The notes under the pieces were generated by a model that saw nothing but the letters and a program-made list of their open reading frames with translations, searched no databases and was not told the DNA's origin. A stretch of 40,444 nt of DNA from Methylibium sp. (GTDB lineage: Bacteria; Pseudomonadota; Gammaproteobacteria; Burkholderiales; Burkholderiaceae_C), in NCBI GenBank assembly GCA_013824165.1, contig PNNH01000068.1:1-40444 (forward strand), written 5' to 3'. Of this stretch, positions 1 to 7,477 are shown piece by piece (within the stretch, counting starts at the first letter, position 1; each line of letters opens with the position of its first letter). The position numbers and the translations under genes were made by a program.

Positions 1-190
1 CGTTCTCGGCGACGCGGATGGTCGCATTGGCGATGCGGGTGAAGGGCTTGTTGAACTTGTAGGCCGTGCCGCTGATCCTGACGGTGGGCGGATCGGCGCT
101 ATCGCTGCCGCCGCAGGCGCTCAGGGTCAGCGCCAGCGCCGCGCCGGTCAGGCCGGCGAGGCCGAGGGAATGCCGGGTCTGCTTGCTCAT
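1..190 (-). CDS. Lipoprotein, N-terminal part only (gene leaves the window)
   Basis: Only the first 63 codons are visible; the gene continues past the left edge. The ATG at 190 opens a lipoprotein signal peptide: a basic start (SKQTRH), a hydrophobic stretch and the lipobox LSAC, with the lipidated Cys at residue 26 followed by GGSDSADPP, a typical tether. The mature part begins RISGTAYKF and continues to NATIRVAE, which resembles the edge of a carboxypeptidase-regulatory-like or Ig-like fold; this is a weak impression. The protein should be anchored in the periplasmic leaflet of a membrane. It is divergent from the aldolase-like gene at 474. The function cannot be told from this fragment. 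Confidence 0.75.
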   Translation of the reverse strand, partial: MSKQTRHSLGLAGLTGAALALTLSACGGSDSADPPTVRISGTAYKFNKPFTRIANATIRVAEN

Positions 191-473
191 GCTTGTTGCT
201 CTTCTCTAGGTTGTTGAGGATGGCTTGCCGGATCGATACCACCGCCAGTACGGTGCCAGTCTCCACAGCCCCGTCCCCCCATCGATTCGACCGGCGGACT
301 ATCGGCCAGAACAGCGCCGCCGTCACGACCGCCTGCTCCTTCGGTCGCTGGCTGCGTCGCTTTGGCGCGAATCGCCGGCGCGGCGCGCACCGGGTTGTCG
401 CCCGCGGAACAGCCGGCCGTGGCGGGCGCCCCCTACAGTGGAGCCCACAAGGACAGCACCGGAGACAGCACTC

Positions 474-1238
474 ATGACACCCGCCAACCCATCTCTCAAA
501 GACCAGGTCTCCCCCGAGGAATGGCAGCTGCGCGTCGACCTGGCCGCGGCCTACCGCCTGGTGGCGCTGTATGGCTGGAGCGATCTGATCTTCACGCACA
601 TCAGCGCACGCATCCCCGGGCCTGAGCACCATTTCCTGATCAACCCCTACGGGCTGATGTTCGACGAGATCACCGCGTCCAGCCTGATCCGCGTCGACCA
701 GGGCTGCAACAAGCTGCATGACAGCCCGCACCCGGTAAACCCGGCAGGCTTCGTGATCCATTCGGCCATCCATGAAGCGCGCGAGGACGCCGGCTGCGTG
801 CTGCACACCCACACCCGCGCCGGCGTGGCGGTGGCGGCTCAGCGCGGCGGCGTGCTGCCGATCTCGCAGCAGAGCACCTTTGTGCTGGCCTCGCTGGCCT
901 ATCACGACTACCAGGGCGTGGCCTTCCGCCCCGAGGAGAAGCCCAGCCTGCAGGCCGATCTGGGCGACAAGAATTTCCTGTGCCTGCGCAACCACGGCCT
1001 GCTGACCGTGGGACGCAGCATCGCTGATGCCTTCCTGTCGATGTATGTGTTCGAGAGCGCCTGCCAGATCCAGGTAGCGGCGCAGGCCGGCGGGACCGAG
1101 CTGATTGCAGTGAACCCGGCCATCGTCAGCGGCACCGCGCAGGCGATGAAGGTGCAGACCGGCGGCATGGGCGGCGCCTTCGCCTGGCCGGCCCTGCTGC
1201 GCAAGCTCGACCGGCTGGACCCGGGCTTTCGCGACTGA
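474..1238 (+). CDS. Class II aldolase/adducin family protein
   Basis: The 254-residue protein has the class II aldolase/adducin fold, used by fuculose-, rhamnulose- and ribulose-phosphate aldolases/epimerases. Metal-ligand histidines are seen in HTHTRAG (H111, H113) and in RNHGLL (H174), and the YGWSDLIFTHISAR segment near residues 33-46 is typical of the family. The ATG at 474 is chosen because GGAGA lies 8 bases upstream and the family N-terminus begins shortly after it; the reading frame is open further upstream but that part resembles nothing. No sugar kinase or transporter is nearby, so the substrate is unknown. Members of this subgroup are often annotated only as class II aldolase family. 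It is a single gene: the neighbour downstream starts 152 bp later. Confidence 0.88.
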   Translation: MTPANPSLKDQVSPEEWQLRVDLAAAYRLVALYGWSDLIFTHISARIPGPEHHFLINPYGLMFDEITASSLIRVDQGCNKLHDSPHPVNPAGFVIHSAIHEAREDAGCVLHTHTRAGVAVAAQRGGVLPISQQSTFVLASLAYHDYQGVAFRPEEKPSLQADLGDKNFLCLRNHGLLTVGRSIADAFLSMYVFESACQIQVAAQAGGTELIAVNPAIVSGTAQAMKVQTGGMGGAFAWPALLRKLDRLDPGFRD

Positions 1239-1249
1239 ACCCAGTCGCG
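1230..1249. repeat. Inverted repeat at the end of the aldolase-like gene
   Basis: CGCGACTG (1230-1237) and CAGTCGCG (1242-1249) form a perfect 8-bp stem around loop AACC, and the stem covers the stop codon. No T-run follows, so it is at best a weak or Rho-assisted terminator or an mRNA 3'-end stabiliser. Confidence 0.4.
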
Positions 1250-1270
1250 GAGCAGGCATACTGTCCAGGC

Positions 1271-1287
1271 CATAAGGCAAGGTTATG
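1271..1287. promoter_or_regulatory. Candidate LysR-type operator (T-N11-A dyad)
   Basis: CATAA (1271-1275) and TTATG (1283-1287) are inverted around 7 bases and contain the T-N11-A spacing that LysR-type regulators recognise. It lies 103 bases before the lysR-type gene start at 1391, which heads an operon, so an autoregulatory site would fit. There is no experimental support, and short dyads also occur by chance. Confidence 0.35.
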
Positions 1288-1390
1288 CGTGGGTCAGGAC
1301 TTCTCAGTTGCGGGCCAGGCCCCGCGCTCTGAACAATCAGCCCTCCGCCGCACCAGCGCTCGTGGGGCCTAGTCCCCCCTGTCCGACACC

Positions 1391-2290
1391 ATGCGCCTGC
1401 GTCATATCGAAGTCTTCCATGCGGTCATGCAGGCCGGCACCATCAGCGGTGCCGCACAGCTGCTGCACATCTCGCAGCCCGCCGTCACCAAGGTGCTGCA
1501 GCACTGCGAGCTGCAGCTGGGCATGCCGCTGTTCGACCGCGTGCGCGGCAAGCTCTATCCCACACCCGAGGCCGAGCGCCTGTTCGTCGAGATCGACAAA
1601 CTCAACCGCGATCTGGTGTCGATACGCCGCCTGGCCGCCAGCCTGCGCAGCGGCGAGAGCGAGCAGTTGCGCCTGATGGCCACGCCGACGCTGGGCACGG
1701 CGGTGATCCCGGCCGCGATGACGCACTGGACCCGCGCCTTCCCGAACAGCCACTGCCAGCTCTCCACCAACCACACGCGCGAGATCGTCTCGGCCCTGCT
1801 GCTGGGCGAAGCCGATCTGGCGCTTTCGCTGCAAGACCCACGCCACCCCGGCATCAAGGTCGAGACCCTGGCCAGCGGCCCGATGATGGCGCTGTGCCCG
1901 CTGGGCAGCCCCGAGGCGCGCGGCGAAGGGCCGCTGCCGCTGGATGAGATCCAGACCGAGCTGGTGGCGATGGCGGCCGACGATCCGCTCGGCAATATGG
2001 TGGCGAACGCTGCCGAAGCGCAGGGCGCAAAGCCGGTCAGCCGCATCACCGTGCAGACCTACCAGCTGGCGCGCACCCTGGTGGAAGCCGGCGTGGGCAT
2101 GACGGTGGTCGACCCCTTCACCGCCGCCAGCGCCGACCGCAGCCGCGTGCGCCTGCGCCCGCTGGCGCCGATGATTCCGGTGCAGCTGTATCTGCTGACC
2201 GCCGCCAATGCGCCGCTGGCGCAGACTGCGCGCCGCCTGGTGCGCTATCTGGGCGAAGCCGCCAAGAAGAACCTGGAGAGCCTGACGTGA
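1391..2290 (+). CDS. LysR-family transcriptional regulator
   Basis: The protein has 299 residues, the usual LysR length. The N-terminal winged helix-turn-helix (about residues 1-60) reads MRLRHIEVFHAVMQ...GTISGAAQLLHISQPAVTK, a textbook LysR start. The rest is the periplasmic-binding-protein-like effector domain (about 90-295). It is the first gene of a same-strand run: its TGA overlaps the ATG of the dipeptidase gene (TGATG at 2288-2292), which indicates translational coupling. This co-directional arrangement is less common than the usual divergent LysR layout and suggests it controls its own operon, perhaps in response to a D-Ala-containing peptide or D-amino acid. The effector is unknown. 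Confidence 0.93.
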   Translation: MRLRHIEVFHAVMQAGTISGAAQLLHISQPAVTKVLQHCELQLGMPLFDRVRGKLYPTPEAERLFVEIDKLNRDLVSIRRLAASLRSGESEQLRLMATPTLGTAVIPAAMTHWTRAFPNSHCQLSTNHTREIVSALLLGEADLALSLQDPRHPGIKVETLASGPMMALCPLGSPEARGEGPLPLDEIQTELVAMAADDPLGNMVANAAEAQGAKPVSRITVQTYQLARTLVEAGVGMTVVDPFTAASADRSRVRLRPLAPMIPVQLYLLTAANAPLAQTARRLVRYLGEAAKKNLESLT

Positions 2291-2892
2291 TGATCGATTG
2301 CGAGGACGTGCCTCGCCACCCCGACTTCCGCGCGCTGGCCGGCCTGGCTGGCGTCGAGGTGGATCTGCGCTATGCCACGCGCGACAACTTCGTCGGCCGT
2401 GCCATCTACGGCGGCCTGGACTGCAGCTACCTGCGCCGTGAAGCGGCCGATGCACTGGAGAATGCTGCCGCCTGGCTGGCCGCACACCGCCCAGGCTACC
2501 GCCTGCTGGTGCTGGATGCGCTGCGCCCGCAGCGCGTGCAGGAGCTGCTGTGGGACGAGCTGCAGGGCACGCCGCTGACGCTGTATCTGGCCAACCCCGA
2601 GCGCGGCTCCATCCACAGTTTCGGCATGGCGGTGGATGTCACGCTGCTGGACGCGGCCGGGCGCGAGGTGGACATGGGCACCGGCTTCGACGAGATGAGC
2701 CTGCCCTCGCACCCCGACCACGAGGCCGAGCATCTGGCGCTGGGCCTGCTGACGGCCGAGCATCTGCGCGAGCGCGGCTGGCTGCGCGCCGCGATGCGCC
2801 AGGCCGGCTTCGACGGCATCAAGACCGAGTGGTGGCACTTCGATTTCGGCGACCGTGTCGCCGTGCGGCGCGACCTGCCGCGGGTGCTGTGA
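2290..2892 (+). CDS. D-alanyl-D-alanine dipeptidase, VanX/DdpX type (M15D)
   Basis: Zinc peptidase of about 200 residues that would split D-Ala-D-Ala into two D-alanines. Key residues are all visible: zinc ligands in SIHSFGMAVD (H109, D116) and EWWH (H183), the general base E180 in the same EWWH motif, and the transition-state arginine in DALRP (R79). I place the start at the ATG at 2290, which overlaps the previous stop; a GTG at 2287 directly in front is an alternative. There is no signal peptide, so it should act in the cytoplasm on imported or recycled dipeptide, like E. coli DdpX. No vanH/vanA ligase genes are present, so a glycopeptide-resistance role is unlikely. Confidence 0.9.
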   Translation: MIDCEDVPRHPDFRALAGLAGVEVDLRYATRDNFVGRAIYGGLDCSYLRREAADALENAAAWLAAHRPGYRLLVLDALRPQRVQELLWDELQGTPLTLYLANPERGSIHSFGMAVDVTLLDAAGREVDMGTGFDEMSLPSHPDHEAEHLALGLLTAEHLRERGWLRAAMRQAGFDGIKTEWWHFDFGDRVAVRRDLPRVL

Positions 2893-2920
2893 GCCGAGCC
2901 TGCAAGGAAAGCGCGAACCC

Positions 2921-3964
2921 ATGACCCTGCAACGACGCCAATTCGCTCAGGCGCTTTCCGCGGCGGCGGCCGGCACACTGGCACTGGGCACGACCCCTGC
3001 GCAAGCGCGCCCGGCAGCGCTCCTTCCGCGCCGCCTGCAGCCCGGCGACACGCTGGGCCTGGTGGCGCCGGCGCATGCGGTGCATGAGCGCGAGCCGATT
3101 GCCATCGCAGTCGAGGCGCTGCAGGCGCTGGGCTTCAAGGTCAAGGAGAGCCCGGGCCTGCGCGCCCGCCGCGGCCAGTTCGCCGGCTCGCCCGCGCAGC
3201 GCGCTGCCGACCTCAACGCCATGTTCGCCGACGACAGCGTGGCCGGCATCCTGGCGCTGACCGGCGGCTCGGGCTGCAACCACATCGTCGACAAGCTGGA
3301 CTATCGGCTGATTGCCGCCAAGCCCAAGTTCTTCGGCGGCTTCTCCGACCTGACCAGCCTGATCAATGCCATCCATCAGCAGACCGGCCTGGTGACCTTC
3401 CACGCGCCGGTGGCGGTGTCGGAATGGAACCCCTTCAGCGTGGCGCACTTCAAGGCGCTGGTGATGAACGCCGAAGCGCCGCTGCTGAAGAACCCGGCCG
3501 GAGAGCGCGGCGACAACCTGGTGCAGAAGGACGACCGCATCAGCACGCTGCGCGGCGGCCGTGCGCGCGGCCCGCTGCTGGGCGGCAATCTGGCGGTGCT
3601 GGCCTCGCTGGCGGGCACACCCTATTTCCCGGACTGCCGCGGCGCCATCCTGTTTCTCGAAGAGATCAACGAGTACATCTACCGCGTCGACCGCATGCTC
3701 TCGACGCTGCGCCTGAGCGGCGCGCTAGGCCAGCTGGCCGGCGTGGTGATCGGCAAGTTCACCAAATGCGAGCCGGGCGATGGCTTCGGCTCGCTGACGC
3801 TGGACGAGGTCTTTGACGACTACTTCCTGCCGCTGAATGTGCCGGTCTACCGCGGCGCGATGATCGGCCATATCCGGCGCAAGTTCACCATGCCGGTGGG
3901 CGCCCTGGCCGAGATCGACGCCGACGCCGGCACGCTGCAGATCCTGCAGCCGGTGGTGCGATGA
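2921..3964 (+). CDS. LD-carboxypeptidase (S66 family), Tat-type signal
   Basis: The 347-residue protein belongs to the S66 serine peptidases (LdcA/MccF), which cut the L,D bond before a terminal D-amino acid in murein tetrapeptides. The catalytic triad candidates are visible: Ser in GGFSDLT (S142), Glu in FLEEINE (E247/E248) and His in MIGHIRRK (H317). The start at 2921 is preceded by AAGGAA (2904-2909) and gives a twin-arginine leader (LQRRQFAQAL, hydrophobic stretch, AQA cleavage near residue 29). Export via Tat is noteworthy because E. coli LdcA is cytoplasmic. It follows the dipeptidase gene by 28 bp and overlaps the next gene by ATGA, so it is part of the same operon. Confidence 0.9.
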   Translation: MTLQRRQFAQALSAAAAGTLALGTTPAQARPAALLPRRLQPGDTLGLVAPAHAVHEREPIAIAVEALQALGFKVKESPGLRARRGQFAGSPAQRAADLNAMFADDSVAGILALTGGSGCNHIVDKLDYRLIAAKPKFFGGFSDLTSLINAIHQQTGLVTFHAPVAVSEWNPFSVAHFKALVMNAEAPLLKNPAGERGDNLVQKDDRISTLRGGRARGPLLGGNLAVLASLAGTPYFPDCRGAILFLEEINEYIYRVDRMLSTLRLSGALGQLAGVVIGKFTKCEPGDGFGSLTLDEVFDDYFLPLNVPVYRGAMIGHIRRKFTMPVGALAEIDADAGTLQILQPVVR

Positions 3965-4926
3965 GCCGCCGGCGCTGGCGCCTGGCCCTGGGCGCGGCGC
4001 TGCTGGCCGGCAGCCTGAGCGCGGTGGCCGATGTCCGCAGCGAATGGGCCGATGGCAGCGGTGTCGACATCGAGCTGCGCTCGAATTTGGTCTATCACAG
4101 CGTCAGCGGCCAGGAGCTCAAGCTCGACCTGTTCCTGCCCGTCAATCGCAGCCAGCATCCGCTGCCGCTGCTGGTCTATGTGCATGGTGGCGGCTGGATC
4201 GCCGGCAGCAAGGAAATCGCGCTGCTGCGCCTGCTGCCCTTTTTGCAGATGGGTTGGGCCGCCGCCGCGGTGCAGTACCGGTTGGCCAAGGTGGCGCCGG
4301 CGCCAGCGGCAGTGGAAGACCTGCGCTGCGCGCTCTACTGGCTGCGCGAGCGCAGCCCCGAGCTGCGCCTGGATCCGGCGCGCTTCGTGCTGGCGGGCGG
4401 CTCGGCCGGCGGCCATCTGGCGCTGATCGGTGCGATGCTGCCCGAGGGCAGCCGGCTGGACCGCGGCTGCCCGCTGGAGCTGGCGCAGCGCTGGCGCGGC
4501 GCCCAGCGCGCGCCGCTGCGGGTGGCGGCGGTGCTGAACTGGTTTGGCATCAGCGATCTGCAGGCGATGCTTGAAGGCCCGCAGGCGCGCGGTTATGCGA
4601 TCGAATGGTTCGGCAGCCTGCCGGACGAACAGCGCCGCGCGCTGGCGCGCGAGATCTCGCCGCTGCACCAGGTGCGGCCGGGCCTGCCGCCGGTGCTGAG
4701 CTTCCACGGCGATGCCGACGATGTCGTGCCGCTGGCCCAGTCACAGCATCTGCACGCCGCGCTGAAGGCGGCCGGCGTGACCGAACGCCTGGTGGTGGTG
4801 CCAGGCGCCAAACACGGGCTCAGCCGCGCCCAGATGGTGCAGGCCATGCAGCAGGTGCGCGAATTTTTGCAGCAGCAAGGCCTGCCGGTCGCACCGGCGG
4901 CCACGGCCAGCGCGGCCACCAACTAG
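3961..4926 (+). CDS. Exported alpha/beta hydrolase (esterase/lipase, HSL-like)
   Basis: The 321-residue protein has an N-terminal signal (RRRW, hydrophobic run, cleavage near residue 23) followed by a BD-FAE/carboxylesterase-like alpha/beta hydrolase fold. It shows the oxyanion motif HGGGW (75-79), nucleophile elbow GGSAGG with S148, acid D253 in HGDADD and H285 in AKHG. Its ATG overlaps the LD-carboxypeptidase stop (ATGA at 3961-3964), so it is co-translated with the murein-peptidase genes. The substrate could be an ester, or an amide in peptide-derived material; it cannot be read from sequence. Its TAG stop overlaps the TAG stop of the convergent gene in the shared tetranucleotide CTAG (4923-4926). 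Confidence 0.88.
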   Translation: MSRRRWRLALGAALLAGSLSAVADVRSEWADGSGVDIELRSNLVYHSVSGQELKLDLFLPVNRSQHPLPLLVYVHGGGWIAGSKEIALLRLLPFLQMGWAAAAVQYRLAKVAPAPAAVEDLRCALYWLRERSPELRLDPARFVLAGGSAGGHLALIGAMLPEGSRLDRGCPLELAQRWRGAQRAPLRVAAVLNWFGISDLQAMLEGPQARGYAIEWFGSLPDEQRRALAREISPLHQVRPGLPPVLSFHGDADDVVPLAQSQHLHAALKAAGVTERLVVVPGAKHGLSRAQMVQAMQQVREFLQQQGLPVAPAATASAATN

Positions 4927-5705
4927 CGCGTCCGGCAGGCCGAGGCCGGCAAGGCATAGGGCTTGAGCAGGGCCGCCGTGCGTCCGCTGCCGCATAGCGC
5001 GTGCAGGGCCGCGTCGAAGCGCCGCGCCTCCTCGGTCGTGAAACGGCTGCGGCTCAGCCCGAAGGCATACGAGAACTGCTTGACCGTGCCGGCCGCCTGC
5101 AGACCCGCCAGGTTCTCGCTGCGGATCAGCTCCAGCGCCACCGCCTCGTTCAACAGCGCCAGCCCCTCACGCCCATAGCGTCCGGCCGCCAGCTTGCGCA
5201 GCACTGTGATGTTGTCAGGCTCGACCAGCTTGCTGACATCGGGCACGCCGGCGACCAGCTCGTCCAGCGCGATGGCCGTGCCCGAGGGGCCGTAGACCCC
5301 GATCGTGCGGCCCCTGAGCTGCTGGCGGTCAGCCCCCAGGCGGAAGTCTTCGCCGGCCTGGGCGAACAGGGTGTAGCGCGCATCGATGACGGGCACCGAG
5401 ACGTGGAAGTACTGCCGGCGCTCGGCCGTGTTGCTGACCGTGAAGATGCCGTCGACATCGCCGCGCTCGGCCATCGCCAGCGCGCGGCGCCAGGGCAGCA
5501 CCTCGATCTGGCAGGCGCGCTTGAGTTGCGCACACGCCGCCTCCAGGACATCGACCATCGGGCCGGCCGCCTTGCCCTGGCTGGCATAGGTGTAGGGCGG
5601 AAAGGGCTCGGTCACGAAGCGCAGCGGCGCCGGCGCGGCCTGCAGCGCGACGCTGAGCCCGGTCAACAAGACCCCGATCACAAGACTCGCAAGGCCGCTG
5701 CGCAT
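4923..5705 (-). CDS. Periplasmic solute-binding protein (SBP_bac_3 type)
   Basis: The 260-residue protein has a signal peptide (cleavage about residue 23, LQA-AP) and a family-3 solute-binding fold of the kind that binds amino acids or small polar ligands. FVTEPFPPYTY near residues 30-40 is the usual first-strand motif of this subgroup. AGGGAGC sits 4 bases before the ATG and supports the start. No ABC permease or ATPase gene is beside it, so it is an orphan binding protein. It lies 69 bp downstream of the PBP4-type gene on the same strand and may be cotranscribed. The ligand is unknown; single small proteins of this kind are common in Burkholderiales and may act in sensing rather than transport. 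Confidence 0.85.
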   Translation of the reverse strand: MRSGLASLVIGVLLTGLSVALQAAPAPLRFVTEPFPPYTYASQGKAAGPMVDVLEAACAQLKRACQIEVLPWRRALAMAERGDVDGIFTVSNTAERRQYFHVSVPVIDARYTLFAQAGEDFRLGADRQQLRGRTIGVYGPSGTAIALDELVAGVPDVSKLVEPDNITVLRKLAAGRYGREGLALLNEAVALELIRSENLAGLQAAGTVKQFSYAFGLSRSRFTTEEARRFDAALHALCGSGRTAALLKPYALPASACRTR

Positions 5706-5774
5706 CGATGCTCCCTGTTTGGCACTTGGCGTCGCAGCATATCAAGCCGGGCGCCAGCCTCGCAGGGTCAGGTC

Positions 5775-7229
5775 TCAACGCTGGCTGGCCACCCACTCGG
5801 CCAGCGCATCCAGCACCGGCCGGCCCTTGGCCGAGGCCTGCTCATGGTTGAGGAAGGCCACCAGCAGCCAGCTGCGCCCGCCCGCATCGGTGACGAAGCC
5901 GGCCAGGCCGACCGCATTGCGCAGCGTGCCGGTTTTCAGCCGCGCCCGGCCTTCGGCGGCCGTGCCCTTGAGGCGCCGGCTCAAGGTGCCATCGACGCCG
6001 GCCAGCGGCAGGCTGGCCATCAGCTCGGGGGCGTAGCGGCTGCTGCGCAGCGCCAGCAGCAGCGCCTCCATCTGCTTGGGCGTGATCCGCTCGGCGCGCG
6101 ACAGGCCTGAGCCGTTGTCCATCACCAGACCTTCAATCGGGATGCCCTGGGCCTGGAACCAGGCCTTGACGCGGCGCTCGGCGGCGGCGACGCTGTCCTC
6201 GCCGGGCTGGGCGCTGGCGGCACCCAGGCGCAGATAGATCAGGCGGGTGAGCGGGTTGTCCGAGCGCTTCATCACGCCATTGATCAGCTCGCCCAGCGGC
6301 CGGTCCAGGTGCGTGGCCAGCACGCGCGCGCCGGCCGGCGCGCGGCCTTCCAGCTCGGGGCCGCTGAGCGTGCCGCCCAACTCGCTCCAGATCTGGCGCA
6401 GCGCGGCAGCCGTGAGCCATTGCCGATCGACCAGATTCAGCGCCTGCTCGATGCGGCACTGGCGCGGAAAGCCGCCCTGCAGCGCCACGGTGACGCCGCT
6501 GGCGTCCTGCGTGACGCGCGGTAACTGCCACTCGGCTTCCCAGTCGCGGCAAGGCCTGTCATTCAGGCGCATCGCACTGGCATCCACGCGCAGGCCCGGC
6601 AGCGCCGGGAAGCTGCGCGCCTCGACGCGCGCCCCATCGGCCTGCAGCTGGATCTGCAGCAGATTGCCGTTCAGCAGCAGCGCGTCCGGAATCACGTTGT
6701 AGGGAAACTCAGGCGACTCGTCGAAAGGCGGCTGGCCGATGTCCAGCCGGCTGGGCGTGAACAGGCCACGGTCCACCACCAAGCCACCGCGGATCTCGCG
6801 CAGGCCATGCTGATCGCGCAGGCGGCGCAGCAGGGTCGACAGCGCACCCCAGTCGAGTTCGGCATCAGCGCCGCCGCGCAGGTAGAGCGGCCCGTCCAGC
6901 ACGCCGTCGCGCACCGGCGCATCCACCAGCAGCTCGGTGCGGCCGCGCTGCGTGGCACCCAGCGCGTCCAGCGCCACCACCGCCGTGACCAGCTTCATCG
7001 TCGAACCCGGCTGCATCGAATCGTCCGCGCGGCGCTGCAGGCGCTGCGCCGGATCATCGAGCGGATAGGCCACGATGCCCAGGGCGCTTTCCGGCAGCTC
7101 GGCCTTAGCCAAGGCCTGCTGCACCGGCGCCGGCAGTGCGGGTATCGCACGCCAGCTGGCACAGCCGCTGAGGGCCAGGCCGAGGGCCAGCAAAGTGGCC
7201 CACTGGCCCAAGCGACGATGAGTCTCCAT
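5775..7229 (-). CDS. dacB: D-alanyl-D-alanine carboxypeptidase/endopeptidase, PBP4 (S13), lipoprotein
   Basis: The 484-residue protein carries the S13 penicillin-binding signatures: SxxK as STMK (S76-K79) in QPGSTMKLVT, SxN as SDN in MKRSDNPLTR, and KTG in RLKTGTLRN. It would remove terminal D-Ala from, or cut 4-3 cross-links of, peptidoglycan in the periplasm. The start at 7229 is supported by GGAGAA 6 bases upstream; the frame is open upstream but without family resemblance. The leader ends in a lipobox, LSGC, with Cys23, so the enzyme is predicted to be lipidated, unlike soluble E. coli PBP4. It is divergent from the TonB receptor gene across 248 bp. Confidence 0.9.
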   Translation of the reverse strand: METHRRLGQWATLLALGLALSGCASWRAIPALPAPVQQALAKAELPESALGIVAYPLDDPAQRLQRRADDSMQPGSTMKLVTAVVALDALGATQRGRTELLVDAPVRDGVLDGPLYLRGGADAELDWGALSTLLRRLRDQHGLREIRGGLVVDRGLFTPSRLDIGQPPFDESPEFPYNVIPDALLLNGNLLQIQLQADGARVEARSFPALPGLRVDASAMRLNDRPCRDWEAEWQLPRVTQDASGVTVALQGGFPRQCRIEQALNLVDRQWLTAAALRQIWSELGGTLSGPELEGRAPAGARVLATHLDRPLGELINGVMKRSDNPLTRLIYLRLGAASAQPGEDSVAAAERRVKAWFQAQGIPIEGLVMDNGSGLSRAERITPKQMEALLLALRSSRYAPELMASLPLAGVDGTLSRRLKGTAAEGRARLKTGTLRNAVGLAGFVTDAGGRSWLLVAFLNHEQASAKGRPVLDALAEWVASQR

Positions 7230-7394
7230 CAAGCTTTCTCCGCGATTGACGCGTTCACTGTAAGCGACCTGCCAGGGCTGCAGCCCCTGTGCATTCCGCC
7301 AGGTTATACGGGCGCGACAAGCATTCATCGTGCCCGGCGCAACAAACGGGTGCCTGCCCTATCCCGGCCGGCACGCTCCGTGCTGGATGATTGC

Positions 7395-7418
7395 TGGCAA
7401 CAAAAGAACCCTTTGCCA
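7395..7418. promoter_or_regulatory. Inverted repeat in the dacB/TonB-receptor divergent region
   Basis: TGGCAA (7395-7400) and TTGCCA (7413-7418) are inverted around 12 bases, 60 bases before the TTG start of the receptor gene. It could be an operator in the 7230-7477 divergent region. The arms are short, and I see no clear -35/-10 pair or Fur box there. Confidence 0.2.
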
Positions 7419-7477
7419 AAACTTCCAATCGTTGGGCGCCAGCCGCGCCAAATTTGCCTTACCGCAGGAGAAGCACC

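Noticed and set aside
191-473. A gene in the 283-base divergent region
   Set aside because: Short open frames on both strands overlap each other, lack ribosome-binding sites and show no family resemblance; I see only a CCCTACAGTG promoter-like stretch at 431-440.
2290-2892. Possible vancomycin-resistance gene (vanX)
   Set aside because: No vanH, vanA/B ligase or vanS/R genes are near, and the organism looks Gram-negative. A catabolic DdpX-like dipeptidase fits better.
5715-5740. Sigma-54 promoter (TGGCAC...)
   Set aside because: TGGCAC is present, but no GC or TTGC element follows at the required distance.
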